64,000 nt of DNA from an uncultured Helicobacter sp. (GCA_944325775.1 CALVBL010000001.1:62001-126000), one strand, 5' to 3'. Shown: positions 17,405 through 26,628, counted from the stretch's first letter. Numbers and translations: made by a program. Notes: generated from the letters alone by a model not told the origin.

Positions 17405-18878
17405 ATGCCATACAAGCGACTTCTTATTTTTTGCGCACTTTTTGTGAGCTTTTTCTTAGCGTTTTTGCTGATTTTCACCACGATATGGATCAAAAAGACC
17501 TTTGGCGCAGAAGTGCAGATAGCCCAGATTCTCTTCCATATCCAATATCCCATCACCGATACAGATCCTATATTTATCAAGTCTTTTATGCTCAAGAGCC
17601 TTATGCCAAGTATCCTGCTAAGCGCGATTTTGAGCATACCTGTGCCTGTGTGGATTAGGAGCATCTCTAGACTATGGCACTTTGTTATCCACACTCTTAA
17701 GACACTATATACACTCATTGCTAAATCACTTAACTTTGGCAAAAAACACACATTTGCGTTGCGCGTGGTGACGTGCTTAGGGCTTATCGTGTTTGCCACG
17801 AAGTTTGTGGATCAAAGATTTCAGATTAGGGATTTCATCGCGCAAAACTCCTCCAAGGCATATGGCACTTTTTATGAGACACATTATGCCAACCCACCGC
17901 TCCAAGAGATCGCCACGCAGTTTGCCAATCTCCAAAATCCACGCAATCTCATCGTGATCTTTGCTGAATCTATGGAATCCACCTATAGCGCCAAAAGTGC
18001 TCCTATAGGAATTGGGGGGGGGGGCAGACACATACGCGCCATTTGGCGAGCTTATCCCCAATCTCACACAGCTAGCACTTGAGTATGACAATTTCAGCCC
18101 TACACATACACTAGGTGGTCTTACTCAAACCATAGGCACGGGCTGGACGATAGCTGCGCTTATCTCTTATAACTGCGCAATCCCCCAAACCCAACTCCCC
18201 TACAAAATCGGCTACAACGACAATGTAGCAAGATACTACCTACACTCTGCCCTGTGTCTGGGCGATGTGCTAGATTCACTAGGCTATACGCAAGTGATGT
18301 TTCAAGGCACATCAGCGGATTTCGCTGCGACTAGGGGATTTTTCACTAGCCACCAGATACAAATGCGTGATTACAAATACTTCGAAGAACACAAACTACT
18401 CCAAGGAGACTTCAAAGGTATGTGGGGCATAAAAGATTCTGTAATCTTTAAATTTGCCAAAGACTACTTGCAAGCCTATACAGATTCTAAACCTTTTGCG
18501 CTCTATATCTCCACGATGGACACCCACCACCCCAATGGCTTTGTGGATACGCAATACTGCCAAGGCTTTGAAAAAACCTTTCAAAACGCCGTGCGCTGCT
18601 CGGATAAAATCATCAACGATTTTGTCTCATGGGTGCAGAGCTCGAGATTCAAAGACAATACAAGTATCATCATCTTAGGCGATCACAAAAGCATGAAACA
18701 ATTTTTCCCGCCACAAGCAAAGCGCGGGATTTATAATGCCTTTATCAACACACATTTCCCACAAGAGAGACTCAAAAATAGATTAATCAGCCATTTTGAT
18801 GTCACGTTGCTTTTCTTAGAATCCATTGGGATCTCTATCGAAAAATTCGGACTAGGGCGCAATCCGCTGCACTCCTAA
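17405..18878 (+). CDS. Phase-variable MdoB/LtaS-type phosphoglycerol transferase (OFF frame)
   Basis: Starting at the ATG 17405, the first frame codes four to five membrane helices (about 7-28, 58-80, 121-135) and the start of the sulfatase-like domain with LIVIFAESMESTY. It then meets 11 G and leaves the frame. The other frame continues from 18012 to 18878 with IGTGWTIAALIS, STMDTHHPNGF and IILGDHKSM, all matching phosphoglycerol transferase I (MdoB/OpgB). Ten G would give one protein of about 490 residues. MdoB-like enzymes move phosphoglycerol onto periplasmic or surface glycans. It is followed by a GDPD-like gene that also carries a poly-G run. Confidence 0.82.
18014..18024 (+). repeat. 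Poly-G contingency tract, 11 G
   Basis: It lies between the membrane domain and the catalytic domain of the phosphoglycerol transferase, about 203 codons from the start. Eleven G is out of frame; ten or thirteen is in frame. Confidence 0.92.
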
Positions 18879-18988
18879 ACACTCCTAGAATCTCTAGGAG
18901 AGCAAAATCTCGCCAATGGGCTCAAAGCACCCTCAAAAATCTATGAGGGATTTTGGAATCTCAACAAAACCAAACTAAAGGAGAAGAA

Positions 18989-19921
18989 ATGAAAAGAAAA
19001 TCCATCATCGTTGGCATAATAGGCGTTGTGCTAGTGCTTATAGGGGGGGGGTATAGCAAATACATCGCGACAAAAGACTTACATAACCTCCTAACAACAC
19101 ACAAGGTAGATTCACAATACCACGATATAGCACGACAAATTCAATCCGCACATGAGAAATGCGTATTCCCCTCTAGTAAAGACCTAGGAGATTCACAAAA
19201 CTTCATCGCACACGCTGGCGGAGCGATCACATATGAGGGCAAGACCTACACATATTCCAACTCCAAAGAAGCACTGCTACAAAGTATCGCTAAGGGCTAC
19301 ACATTTATCGAACTGGATTTGATGCTAGATAGCGATGGAGAGATATTTGGCGCACATGATTATAAATATTTTTATGGTATCACCAATGCACCTAAAGATA
19401 TGGCACAATCCAACACTCCACCGACCAAAGACTACATCAATCAAGCCAAGATTCATGGAGTTTTTACCCCACTTGTGCGAGATTCTATCAATGAAATTTT
19501 CTTACAAAACCCACAGGTATTTTTAGTAACCGACAAGCTCAATGATTTTGAGGCTATCGCCACGCAGCTTGAGTTCCAAAATAGAATCTTAGTCGAAGTC
19601 TTTGGGCTTAATGCCTACTACAAAACCCGCAAAGAAGGTATCAAATACCCAATGCTCTCCACCAAAGACTTCGCGCTAGCCAAAAAGCTTAGTGTCCCTA
19701 TGGTAGCCACTCACACCAGCGCACTCAAAGACGAAAAAAGCGCGAAGCTTGCACAAGAATATATCGCAAATGGCGGCTGCATTATGGTGTTTTCTACCAA
19801 TGAAAAGGATTTTGTGAGTGAGCATTTGGGATTAAGGGCGAGTAAGTTTTATACAGATTTTTGGGATTTAGAATCTAAGACTTGCACACTATCAGACAAA
19901 CAACGATGTAGGACATACTAG
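18989..19921 (+). CDS. Glycerophosphodiester phosphodiesterase-like membrane-anchored protein, poly-G ON
   Basis: A protein of 310 residues. One N-terminal anchor (SIIVGIIGVVLVLIGGG) holds a periplasmic domain. FIAHAGG near residue 68 corresponds to the His motif of GDPD enzymes, and FIELDLMLDSDGEIFGAHD near residue 105 matches their Glu-x-Asp and His-Asp catalytic region. This points to a PLC-like TIM barrel acting on glycerophosphodiesters. Nine G at 19043-19051 encode part of the anchor and keep the frame, so the gene is ON. AAAGGAG precedes the ATG at 18989. The first His motif is HAGG, not the usual HRG, so activity is not certain. It is paired with the phosphoglycerol transferase upstream. 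Confidence 0.7.
   Translation: MKRKSIIVGIIGVVLVLIGGGYSKYIATKDLHNLLTTHKVDSQYHDIARQIQSAHEKCVFPSSKDLGDSQNFIAHAGGAITYEGKTYTYSNSKEALLQSIAKGYTFIELDLMLDSDGEIFGAHDYKYFYGITNAPKDMAQSNTPPTKDYINQAKIHGVFTPLVRDSINEIFLQNPQVFLVTDKLNDFEAIATQLEFQNRILVEVFGLNAYYKTRKEGIKYPMLSTKDFALAKKLSVPMVATHTSALKDEKSAKLAQEYIANGGCIMVFSTNEKDFVSEHLGLRASKFYTDFWDLESKTCTLSDKQRCRTY
19043..19051 (+). repeat. Poly-G contingency tract, 9 G
   Basis: The run encodes Gly-Gly-Gly inside the N-terminal membrane anchor of the GDPD-like protein. The frame is open with nine; gain or loss of one G would stop translation early. Confidence 0.88.
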
Positions 19922-20149
19922 ATCAAAAATACAAGACAAACAAAACTATGGAGCAGGTGGATTGTGCTAGATAATATGTCTCCCACACTGCGTTCCTGAC
20001 GCGCTAGAAACTAAACAATCTAGAATCTCACTTCAGATTCTGTGTATATCCGCGTGATCAGGGCAAGGCTGGATTCATTCCAGCCGAGCAACGCACAAAT
20101 TTTGTAATAATAAAACTCGCACCAAACAAAGAGAGAATCTACAGCCAAA

Positions 20150-20962
20150 CTAAAACACCGGCACGAGTTCGCCATTATAGGTTTTTTCGATAAATTCCTT
20201 TACCTTAGGGCTTTGGAGTGCTTTTTTGAGCTTTAGAATCTGCGGATTGTCGATGTTAGCAGCCTTGACAACGAGCACATTGACATAGGGTGAGCTTCGA
20301 TCTTCGATCACAAGCGCATCTTTTGAGGTAAATCCCGCTGGCAGCGCAAAATTACTATTTATCACCGCACCATCGTATTCTTTGACGATGCGCGGCAGGA
20401 GCGCAGCCTCCACAGAGACGATTTTGAGATCCTTTGGATTTTCGATGATATCAGCCTGTGTGCTAGCGAGATTGCTAGGATCTTTGAGCGTGATAAGCCC
20501 TTTGTTGTGGAGCAATATCAGTGCGCGTCCGCCATTAGTCGGATCGTTTGGGATAGCGATCGTGCTACCTTGTGCTAGTGCTGTGATATCATGCAGCTTA
20601 GCCGAATAAAAGCCCATAGGCTCTATGTGGATATCCGCCACTGCGACTAGATCAAGCTTGCGCTCTTTATTCATATCATACAAATACGGCTTATGTTGGA
20701 AAAAATTCGCGTCCAAACTCCCATCATTAAGACTTAGATTTGGCGTTACATAGTCTGAGAACTCCACGATATTGAGCCGAATGCCCTCTTTTTGTAGATC
20801 CTCTTTGATAATCTCCAAAATCTTGGCATGAGGCACCGGAGTAGCCCCTACTCTTAGCTCTAGTGTGCCCTCCTGTTGCGCCTTGGCATTCTCATCACCA
20901 CAGCCGCTAAGCCACACCACCGCACCTAGGGCAAACGCCCATACTAAATGCTTTAACTTCAT
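20150..20962 (-). CDS. metQ: Methionine-binding lipoprotein MetQ, copy 2
   Basis: A protein of 270 residues. The lipoprotein signal ends at LSGC near residue 21. The mature part begins LRVGATPVPHAKILE and has ANFFQHKPYL, IAIPNDPTN and YDGAVINSNFAL, all hallmarks of the NlpA/MetQ family that delivers methionine to MetNI. It is the last gene of metN-metI-metQ-metQ, 20 bp after the first metQ. The two copies share motifs but clearly differ in sequence, so they may bind different forms (L-, D- or oxidised methionine). Confidence 0.9.
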   Translation of the reverse strand: MKLKHLVWAFALGAVVWLSGCGDENAKAQQEGTLELRVGATPVPHAKILEIIKEDLQKEGIRLNIVEFSDYVTPNLSLNDGSLDANFFQHKPYLYDMNKERKLDLVAVADIHIEPMGFYSAKLHDITALAQGSTIAIPNDPTNGGRALILLHNKGLITLKDPSNLASTQADIIENPKDLKIVSVEAALLPRIVKEYDGAVINSNFALPAGFTSKDALVIEDRSSPYVNVLVVKAANIDNPQILKLKKALQSPKVKEFIEKTYNGELVPVF

Positions 20963-20982
20963 ATACTCTCCTTTGTGTTGTG

Positions 20983-21822
20983 TTATTTACCGCTCACAGG
21001 GATTATCTCACCCTTATATTTCTCTAGGATAAAATCCGCCACCTCTTTGCTTAATAGCACCTCCTTTAGCTTGGTAATGCGCTCATCGTCCTTATTGTCC
21101 TCGCGTGCGACGAGCACATTAACATACTCGGATTTCTCATTTTCGTGGAAAAAAGCTTCTTTGATACTCATTCCAGCTTGTAGGGCATAATTGGCATTGA
21201 TCACTGCACCATCAAGCGTGGGCAACGCCCTAGGCAATGCCGCCGCCTCTATGGGCTTAAATCGTAGATTCTTAGGATTTTCTAAAATATCAGATTCTAT
21301 AGTCGCGGCAAGATTGCTAGGATCTTTGAGCTTAATCACCCCAAAATCATGGAGCAAAATAAGCGCACGCGCAAGATTTGAGCTATCTGAAGGGATCGCT
21401 ATATCCGCCCCATTTGGGATCTCCTGCACACTTGCGTATTTTTTGGAATAAAACCCAAGCGGCACGACATACACCGGTGCTAATGATACAAGTTTAAAGC
21501 CCCTCTGGGCATTTTGCGCCTCCATATAAGGCTTGTGCTGATAGAGATTGGCGTCATTGCTCTTATCATCAAGCGCGACATCTGGCATCACATAGTCGGT
21601 AAAAACCTGCACGCGTAGATCCACGCCCTGCTTGGCTAGCAACGGCTTAGCAAACTCCAAAATCTCTGAAGCCGGCACGGGGGTCGCCCCCACAACGAGG
21701 CTAGAGCCTCCCTTTTGCGCGTTTTGAGAATCTTGCGTAGATTCTGTACCATTCTTATCTCCGCCACACGCATTCATAAACAATGCCACACTTAGCATTA
21801 TCACACTCAATATATATCGCAT
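20983..21822 (-). CDS. metQ: Methionine-binding lipoprotein MetQ, copy 1
   Basis: A protein of 279 residues with a lipobox at MNAC. After a flexible Ser/Gln/Asn-rich linker the mature domain starts VVGATPVPASEILE and includes ANLYQHKPYME, IAIPSDSSN and LDGAVINANYAL. It docks methionine to the MetI/MetN transporter. The ATG at 21822 has AAGGAG five bases away; the GTG at 21828 abuts that site. It lies 27 bp after metI. Confidence 0.9.
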   Translation of the reverse strand: MRYILSVIMLSVALFMNACGGDKNGTESTQDSQNAQKGGSSLVVGATPVPASEILEFAKPLLAKQGVDLRVQVFTDYVMPDVALDDKSNDANLYQHKPYMEAQNAQRGFKLVSLAPVYVVPLGFYSKKYASVQEIPNGADIAIPSDSSNLARALILLHDFGVIKLKDPSNLAATIESDILENPKNLRFKPIEAAALPRALPTLDGAVINANYALQAGMSIKEAFFHENEKSEYVNVLVAREDNKDDERITKLKEVLLSKEVADFILEKYKGEIIPVSGK

Positions 21823-21849
21823 ACGCACTCCTTTTATTAGATTTAGATT

Positions 21850-22560
21850 CTAGCGATGTTTTCGCAAAGCCTTGACGATGAGATCGCCGCTGCTCTGCAC
21901 CACTTGCACGAGCACCATCGTGATGAGCACCGCGTATATGAGCACATCTTCTCTAAAAGAATTAAAGCCCAAACGATACGCCAAATCCCCGAGTCCGCCC
22001 CCACCCACGATCCCAGCCATCGCAGAATACCCCACGAGGCTCACAGATGTGATCACGATAGCATTGATAAGTGCGGGTTTGGATTCACTAAGCATCATTT
22101 TGATGATCGTCCAAGTGTTTGCGCCCATACTCTGCGTGGCTTCCACCAAGTCCTTTGAAACCTCTAGCAGCGCACCCTCAAAAAGTCGCGCGATGAAAGG
22201 GATCGCCGCGATACTAAGTGCCACGATTGCTGCTGATGAACCCGTGCTAATGCCGATGAGATAGCGAAATATCGGCAATAGCGCAATGATGAGCACCATA
22301 AAAGGAAAGGAACGCACCATATTGACCACCCAGCCAAGCGTTTTGTTAAGCAGCGGCATAGGCTTGATAGAATCTGCGCGTGTAAGCGTGAGCAGCACCC
22401 CAAGAGGCAAGCCAAAAATCACCGCAAACACAATCGAAAATCCCACCATATATATCGTCTCGCATAATCCCTTCATCAGCAAAAACATCAAATCATTGCC
22501 AAAAAGCGCGTGCAAAATATCCTCAAAGACCCTATCGCCTGCGCGCAAAAATTCTTTCAT
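21850..22560 (-). CDS. metI: Methionine ABC transporter permease MetI
   Basis: A protein of 236 residues with five membrane segments. The EAA-type coupling loop is FEGALLEVSKDLVEATQSMGAN around residues 128-149 (shown in two parts: FEGALLEVSK and DLVEATQSMGA). The conserved VGYSAMAGIVGGGGLGDLA follows near residue 181. It forms the dimeric channel with MetN in the inner membrane. It lies 45 bp downstream of metN in the operon. Confidence 0.94.
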   Translation of the reverse strand: MKEFLRAGDRVFEDILHALFGNDLMFLLMKGLCETIYMVGFSIVFAVIFGLPLGVLLTLTRADSIKPMPLLNKTLGWVVNMVRSFPFMVLIIALLPIFRYLIGISTGSSAAIVALSIAAIPFIARLFEGALLEVSKDLVEATQSMGANTWTIIKMMLSESKPALINAIVITSVSLVGYSAMAGIVGGGGLGDLAYRLGFNSFREDVLIYAVLITMVLVQVVQSSGDLIVKALRKHR

Positions 22561-22605
22561 ACCACGATCCCGCCTTCCTTAAATATATAGATTCACCACT
22601 TAGAT

Positions 22606-23598
22606 TCACATCGCTTGGATAGTCACGCCTTGAACTTGCAGCCACTCTAGTGTGCGTGCGATATCTGCGTGCGCGCCCAAAAATTTCACAACCAAATGCC
22701 CCACTTCCTTAGCATTAAACTCCTCAATAGAGCCACTTAGGATATTCACATCTATATCAAACTGCTTAATCGCTTGGCTGATGAGCGGATTTTGCGCGTT
22801 TGGTCCGGTGAAAATGATACGATAGACATTATGAGAATCTGCCAAGTGCGCCACGACCTCGCGTTCATCTTTGGGCAAAAACGAAATAAGCTCTTTGGTG
22901 ATATCTTGCTGCGGATTGGCAAACACTTCCTCCACATTGCCCCGCTCGACTATCGCACCCTCGCTGATCACACAGACTTTATTACAAATCTGCTGCACGA
23001 CTTCGATCTGATGTGTGATAAGCACGATGGTGAGTGAGAGCTTGGATTGGAGCTCTTTGAGCAGTGCTAGGATAGACTTGGTCGTCTTGGTATCTAGCGC
23101 ACTTGTGGCTTCATCGCATAATAGAATCTTGGGGTGATTTGCTAACGCTCTAGCGATCGCCACGCGCTGCTTTTGCCCCCCACTAAGCTGACTTGGATAA
23201 AAATGCGCCTTCTCCTTTAGCCCCACAAGCTCTAATAGCTCTAGCACACGCGCTTTTATGTCATTTTTGCTCCATTTGGCGATTTCAAGGGCAAAGGCGA
23301 CATTCCCAAACACATCGCGAGAACTTAGGAGATTGAAATGCTGGAAAATCATACCGATTTTTTGTCGCTGCTTTTGGAGCTCTTTGGGCGTGAGGCTTAG
23401 CATATCCACGCCCCCGATATTCACACTTCCGCTACTTGGCTCCTCTAGGCGATTGATGATGCGTATGAGCGTGCTTTTGCCCGCACCAGAATAGCCGATG
23501 ATCCCCATTATATCACCCTCTTGGACTTCTAAATCAATGCCTTTGAGCGCACAAAAGCCGTTGGGATAGGTTTTTTGAATCTGCTGTAATGTAATGAT
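22606..23598 (-). CDS. metN: Methionine ABC transporter ATPase MetN, apparent ATC start codon
   Basis: About 330 residues. Walker A is GYSGAGKST, the signature is LSGGQKQR, Walker B is ILLCDEATSALD, and the last 70 or so residues form the NIL methionine-sensing domain. The first ATG in frame (23508) would remove the opening strand and leave Walker A at residue 5, which is not viable. Homology needs the reading IITLQQIQKTYPNGFCALKG upstream, which begins at codon ATC (23598). AAGGGG lies six bases before that codon, and an in-frame TAA lies upstream without any ATG, GTG or TTG between. So the start appears to be ATC (or the next codon, ATT), or the ATG was mutated. Confidence 0.88.
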   Translation of the reverse strand: MITLQQIQKTYPNGFCALKGIDLEVQEGDIMGIIGYSGAGKSTLIRIINRLEEPSSGSVNIGGVDMLSLTPKELQKQRQKIGMIFQHFNLLSSRDVFGNVAFALEIAKWSKNDIKARVLELLELVGLKEKAHFYPSQLSGGQKQRVAIARALANHPKILLCDEATSALDTKTTKSILALLKELQSKLSLTIVLITHQIEVVQQICNKVCVISEGAIVERGNVEEVFANPQQDITKELISFLPKDEREVVAHLADSHNVYRIIFTGPNAQNPLISQAIKQFDIDVNILSGSIEEFNAKEVGHLVVKFLGAHADIARTLEWLQVQGVTIQAM

Positions 23599-23665
23599 GG
23601 CGCACCCCTTGTGAATCTTGTTACATTAATAAAAACAAATGCGAGATTCTATCACAAAATTTTTA

Positions 23666-23682
23666 AAATACAATATGTGTTT
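23666..23682. promoter_or_regulatory. Candidate methionine-regulon operator before metN
   Basis: AAATACAATATGTGTTT, one mismatch from the metY palindrome. It is 67 bp upstream of the metN start, in the gap shared with the divergent pstS. Only one good copy is seen here. Confidence 0.6.
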
Positions 23683-23731
23683 TAGATTTTTTACATAATT
23701 TTGCGTGTGCGTTTGGTATTTAAATCCAAAC

Positions 23732-23785
23732 TTTACAAATATTTTACAATCTCTACTCACAGATTTTACACACCCCCTTTATAAT
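23732..23785 (+). promoter_or_regulatory. Pho-box-like direct repeats and promoter of pstS
   Basis: TTTACAA occurs at 23732 and 23743, and TTTACAC at 23765, so starts are 11 and 22 bp apart, in the 11-bp phase known for PhoB-type boxes (7-bp half-sites with 4-bp spacers). A weaker half-site falls at 23754. TATAAT follows at 23780-23785. The likely activator is the PhoB-like protein encoded at 27648. Confidence 0.55.
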
Positions 23786-23817
23786 GTCCTCGTATTTCAA
23801 ACTACAAGGAGAATACG

Positions 23818-24663
23818 ATGAAAAAACACCCTTTCACAAAATTGGCAGTAGGCATAATCGCGGGACTAAGTCTTAGCGCAAACATACTTTTGGCAGATAC
23901 GATTCACCCTATTTCGCGTGAAATGGGCTCTGGCACAAGAGGTGCATTTGTAGAAATCTTTGGAATCCAAAAAGAAGTCAAAGGCAAAAAGATTGACGCC
24001 ACCACGACAAAAGCAGAGGTTACTAACTCCACAGGTGTGATGATAACAAGTATAGCCAACTCCAAAAATGCTATCGGATACATCTCACTAGGTTCGCTCA
24101 ATGATACGATAAAGGCTCTCAAAGTCGATGGAGTAGCCCCAAGTGTGGAGAATATCAACAACAAAAGCTACAAAATCTCTCGCCCCTTTAATGTCGTAAC
24201 CAAAGAGGGCAAAGATTCTGCGCTGGCTACGGACTTTTTGGGCTATGCGGTGAATGCAAAGGCGGTAATAGAAAAGGCGGGCTATATCGCTAATAAAGAT
24301 TCTAAATTTAGCTCCAAAAAGCCAAGTGGCAAGCTTGTCATCGCTGGGTCTAGCTCGGTAACACCATTAATGGAAAAACTTGCTGAAAGCTACAAAGCAG
24401 TCAATCCAAACGCTACCTTAGAGATTTTACAATCAGATTCTACCACAGGGATAAACTCCGTGCTTGATGGCATAGCCGACATCGGTATGGTCTCTCGTGA
24501 GGTTAAAGAATCTGAAATCAAAAAGGGACTAATCGTGCAGGTGCTTGCCATAGATGGACTAGCAGTGATCGTCAATAAAGATAATGCCCTAGATTCTATC
24601 TCAAAAGAGAATGTCAAAAAAATCTTTATGGGTGAGATTACCAAATGGGAAGAAGTGCAGTAA
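23818..24663 (+). CDS. pstS: Phosphate ABC transporter substrate-binding protein PstS
   Basis: A protein of 281 residues with a cleavable signal peptide (to about residue 26). The mature protein has REMGSGTRGAF and, later, IAGSSSVTPLMEKLAE, the phosphate-binding loops of PstS. The sequence starts with the segment usually found in the second half of PstS-like folds, and the GSSSV loop comes at about residue 180, so the two halves seem circularly arranged compared with E. coli PstS. The ATG at 23818 has AAGGAG upstream. It leads pstS-pstC-pstA-pstB. Confidence 0.85.
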   Translation: MKKHPFTKLAVGIIAGLSLSANILLADTIHPISREMGSGTRGAFVEIFGIQKEVKGKKIDATTTKAEVTNSTGVMITSIANSKNAIGYISLGSLNDTIKALKVDGVAPSVENINNKSYKISRPFNVVTKEGKDSALATDFLGYAVNAKAVIEKAGYIANKDSKFSSKKPSGKLVIAGSSSVTPLMEKLAESYKAVNPNATLEILQSDSTTGINSVLDGIADIGMVSREVKESEIKKGLIVQVLAIDGLAVIVNKDNALDSISKENVKKIFMGEITKWEEVQ

Positions 24664-24701
24664 AAAAAGAAGTGCAATAACATAAGCACAAGAGCACCCA
24701 C

Positions 24702-24729
24702 AAGGGCTCTAGCTTATGCTCTAGCCCTT
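24702..24729 (+). terminator. Hairpin between pstS and pstC
   Basis: AAGGGCT and AGCCCTT (7-bp arms) enclose 14 bases and are followed by a T-rich stretch. It could reduce read-through so that the binding protein is made in excess over the permease. There is no perfect U-tract, so it is a weak or partial terminator. Confidence 0.4.
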
Positions 24730-24859
24730 AGGTTTTAGAATCTTTTCTCACCTAATAGCTTATTAGAATCTAAACAGCTAAGATATATCACAAAGAGCGA
24801 TGAAAAGATTACAAAGCCTAAGTGCAGATTCTATAATTTGATGCTTTAAGGAGGTTTAT

Positions 24860-25744
24860 TTGTCAGTCTTTAAAACACTAAAATCCTACTCAAAAACACA
24901 ACTCAAAGAAAAATTCTTTGCCTCTTTATTTGCCTTTTGTGCGATGGTCTCTATCCTTGCAGTAGCGATGATTTGCCTCTTTTTGTTTAGCAATGCCCTC
25001 CCTACTATGCACCAAATCGGTGTGTTTGACTTCCTTTTTGGGCTGGATTGGTATCCCACAGAGGAGATTTTTGGGATCTTGCCAATGATTGTGGGCAGTC
25101 TGTATGTAACTGCTCTTGCTATACTCATTGGTGTGCCTTTGGGGGTGCTAAGTGCTGTGTATCTCTCGCAGTTTTGCCCACCTAAGGTTGCAAGATTCTT
25201 ACTTCCTGCTGTGGAACTTTTAGGGGCTATCCCTAGCGTGGTATATGGGTTTTTTGGGCTTGTTGTCATCGTGCCATTTCTCTCGGATATATTTTCTGGG
25301 ATTTCGGGCAAAAGTGTGCTAGCAGCTGCGATAATCCTCTCTATTATGGTGCTTCCTACGATTATTTTAGTCTCCAAAGCCGCGATAGATTCTGTGCCTA
25401 GGAGCTATTATGAGGGGGCATTGGCATTGGGAGCTAGCAAGGAGAGAGCGGTGTTTTTTGCGGCATTGCCAGCAGCGAAGTCTGGAATCTTAGCTAGTGT
25501 GATTTTAGGCGTAGGTAGAGCCATTGGTGAGGCTATGGCGGTGATAATGGTCGCGGGCAATCAAACACAGATTCCAAGCAGTGTGCTTGATGGAGTGCGG
25601 ACTTTGACGACCAATATCGTTATGGAGATGGGCTATTCAGAGGGCTTGCATCGCGATGTGCTTATCGCTAATGGCGTGGTGCTATTTGTCTTTATTTTGC
25701 TTATCAATGTGAGCTTTAATGTGCTCAAAAAGGAGCGCGTATGA
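24860..25744 (+). CDS. pstC: Phosphate ABC transporter permease PstC
   Basis: A protein of 294 residues starting with TTG after AAGGAGG. Six membrane helices are visible. The EAA loop YYEGALALGASKERAVFF is near residue 187, and the segment GRAIGEAMAVIMVAGN is near residue 225. It forms the inner-membrane channel with PstA. It overlaps pstA by 4 bp (ATGA). Confidence 0.93.
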   Translation: MSVFKTLKSYSKTQLKEKFFASLFAFCAMVSILAVAMICLFLFSNALPTMHQIGVFDFLFGLDWYPTEEIFGILPMIVGSLYVTALAILIGVPLGVLSAVYLSQFCPPKVARFLLPAVELLGAIPSVVYGFFGLVVIVPFLSDIFSGISGKSVLAAAIILSIMVLPTIILVSKAAIDSVPRSYYEGALALGASKERAVFFAALPAAKSGILASVILGVGRAIGEAMAVIMVAGNQTQIPSSVLDGVRTLTTNIVMEMGYSEGLHRDVLIANGVVLFVFILLINVSFNVLKKERV

Positions 25745-26628
25745 GATATAGGCAAATTAAACGACTTAAGAATCTTAGAGAATCTAGCGCGACATGGTGG
25801 CAAGACTTACGCAAAAAGGATATGATTTCGCTTCTGCTCTATCTTGCCATGCGACTTTCTATTATCGCTGTGCTAGGAGTTTTTGCTCTGCTTATGGGCT
25901 TTATCTTTATCAAGGGCATTGCGTATCTCAATCTAGATTTGTTCGCATGGGAGTATAATTCAGAAAATGTCTCGATGACGCCCGCCATTATCAACACACT
26001 CACAATAGTAGCCATCTCACTGCTCATTGCTATGCCGCTAGGAATTTTGGGCGCGATTTTCTTAAACGAATATGGCAGGAAAGATTCTAAGATTCTAAGT
26101 ATTATCGCTGTGGCGACTGAAACACTCGTGGGAATCCCCTCTATCGTGTATGGGCTCTTTGGCTATCTGGCGTTTGTGATTTATTTCGGGCTTGGTTATA
26201 GCCTATTGGCTGGGTGTCTCACGCTTAGCATTATGATCTTGCCCCTTATCTTGCGTAGCTCACAGGAGGCATTGCTCGCTGTGCCATTAAGTTATCGTGA
26301 GGCGAGTTTCGCCCTTGGGGCTGGGAAACTGCGCACAATCTTTTCTATCGTGCTGCCCGCAGCGACGCCGGGGATCGTGGCGGGTGTGATACTAGGTATC
26401 GGCAAGATCGTGGGAGAATCTGCCGCCCTGATCTATACTTCCGCAAGTGTAGCAAAGGTAGCTGGTATGCTAGATTCTGGACGGACTTTGAGCGTGCATA
26501 TGTATATCATCTCTAGTGAGGGCTTGCATATCAATCAAGCCTATAGCACGGCGATGGTGCTCATCCTCATCGTGCTTGGGATTAATTTCATCTCAAACAT
26601 AGTCGCCAAAAAACTCACAAAAGCATAA
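25741..26628 (+). CDS. pstA: Phosphate ABC transporter permease PstA
   Basis: A protein of 295 residues with an N-terminal basic stretch and six membrane helices. TETLVGIPSIVYGLFGYLAF is near residue 134, and the EAA loop SYREASFALGAGKLRTIF is near 183. The segment GIGKIVGESAALIYT follows near 220. It is coupled to pstC by an ATGA overlap and is 9 bp before pstB. Confidence 0.93.
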   Translation: MRYRQIKRLKNLRESSATWWQDLRKKDMISLLLYLAMRLSIIAVLGVFALLMGFIFIKGIAYLNLDLFAWEYNSENVSMTPAIINTLTIVAISLLIAMPLGILGAIFLNEYGRKDSKILSIIAVATETLVGIPSIVYGLFGYLAFVIYFGLGYSLLAGCLTLSIMILPLILRSSQEALLAVPLSYREASFALGAGKLRTIFSIVLPAATPGIVAGVILGIGKIVGESAALIYTSASVAKVAGMLDSGRTLSVHMYIISSEGLHINQAYSTAMVLILIVLGINFISNIVAKKLTKA

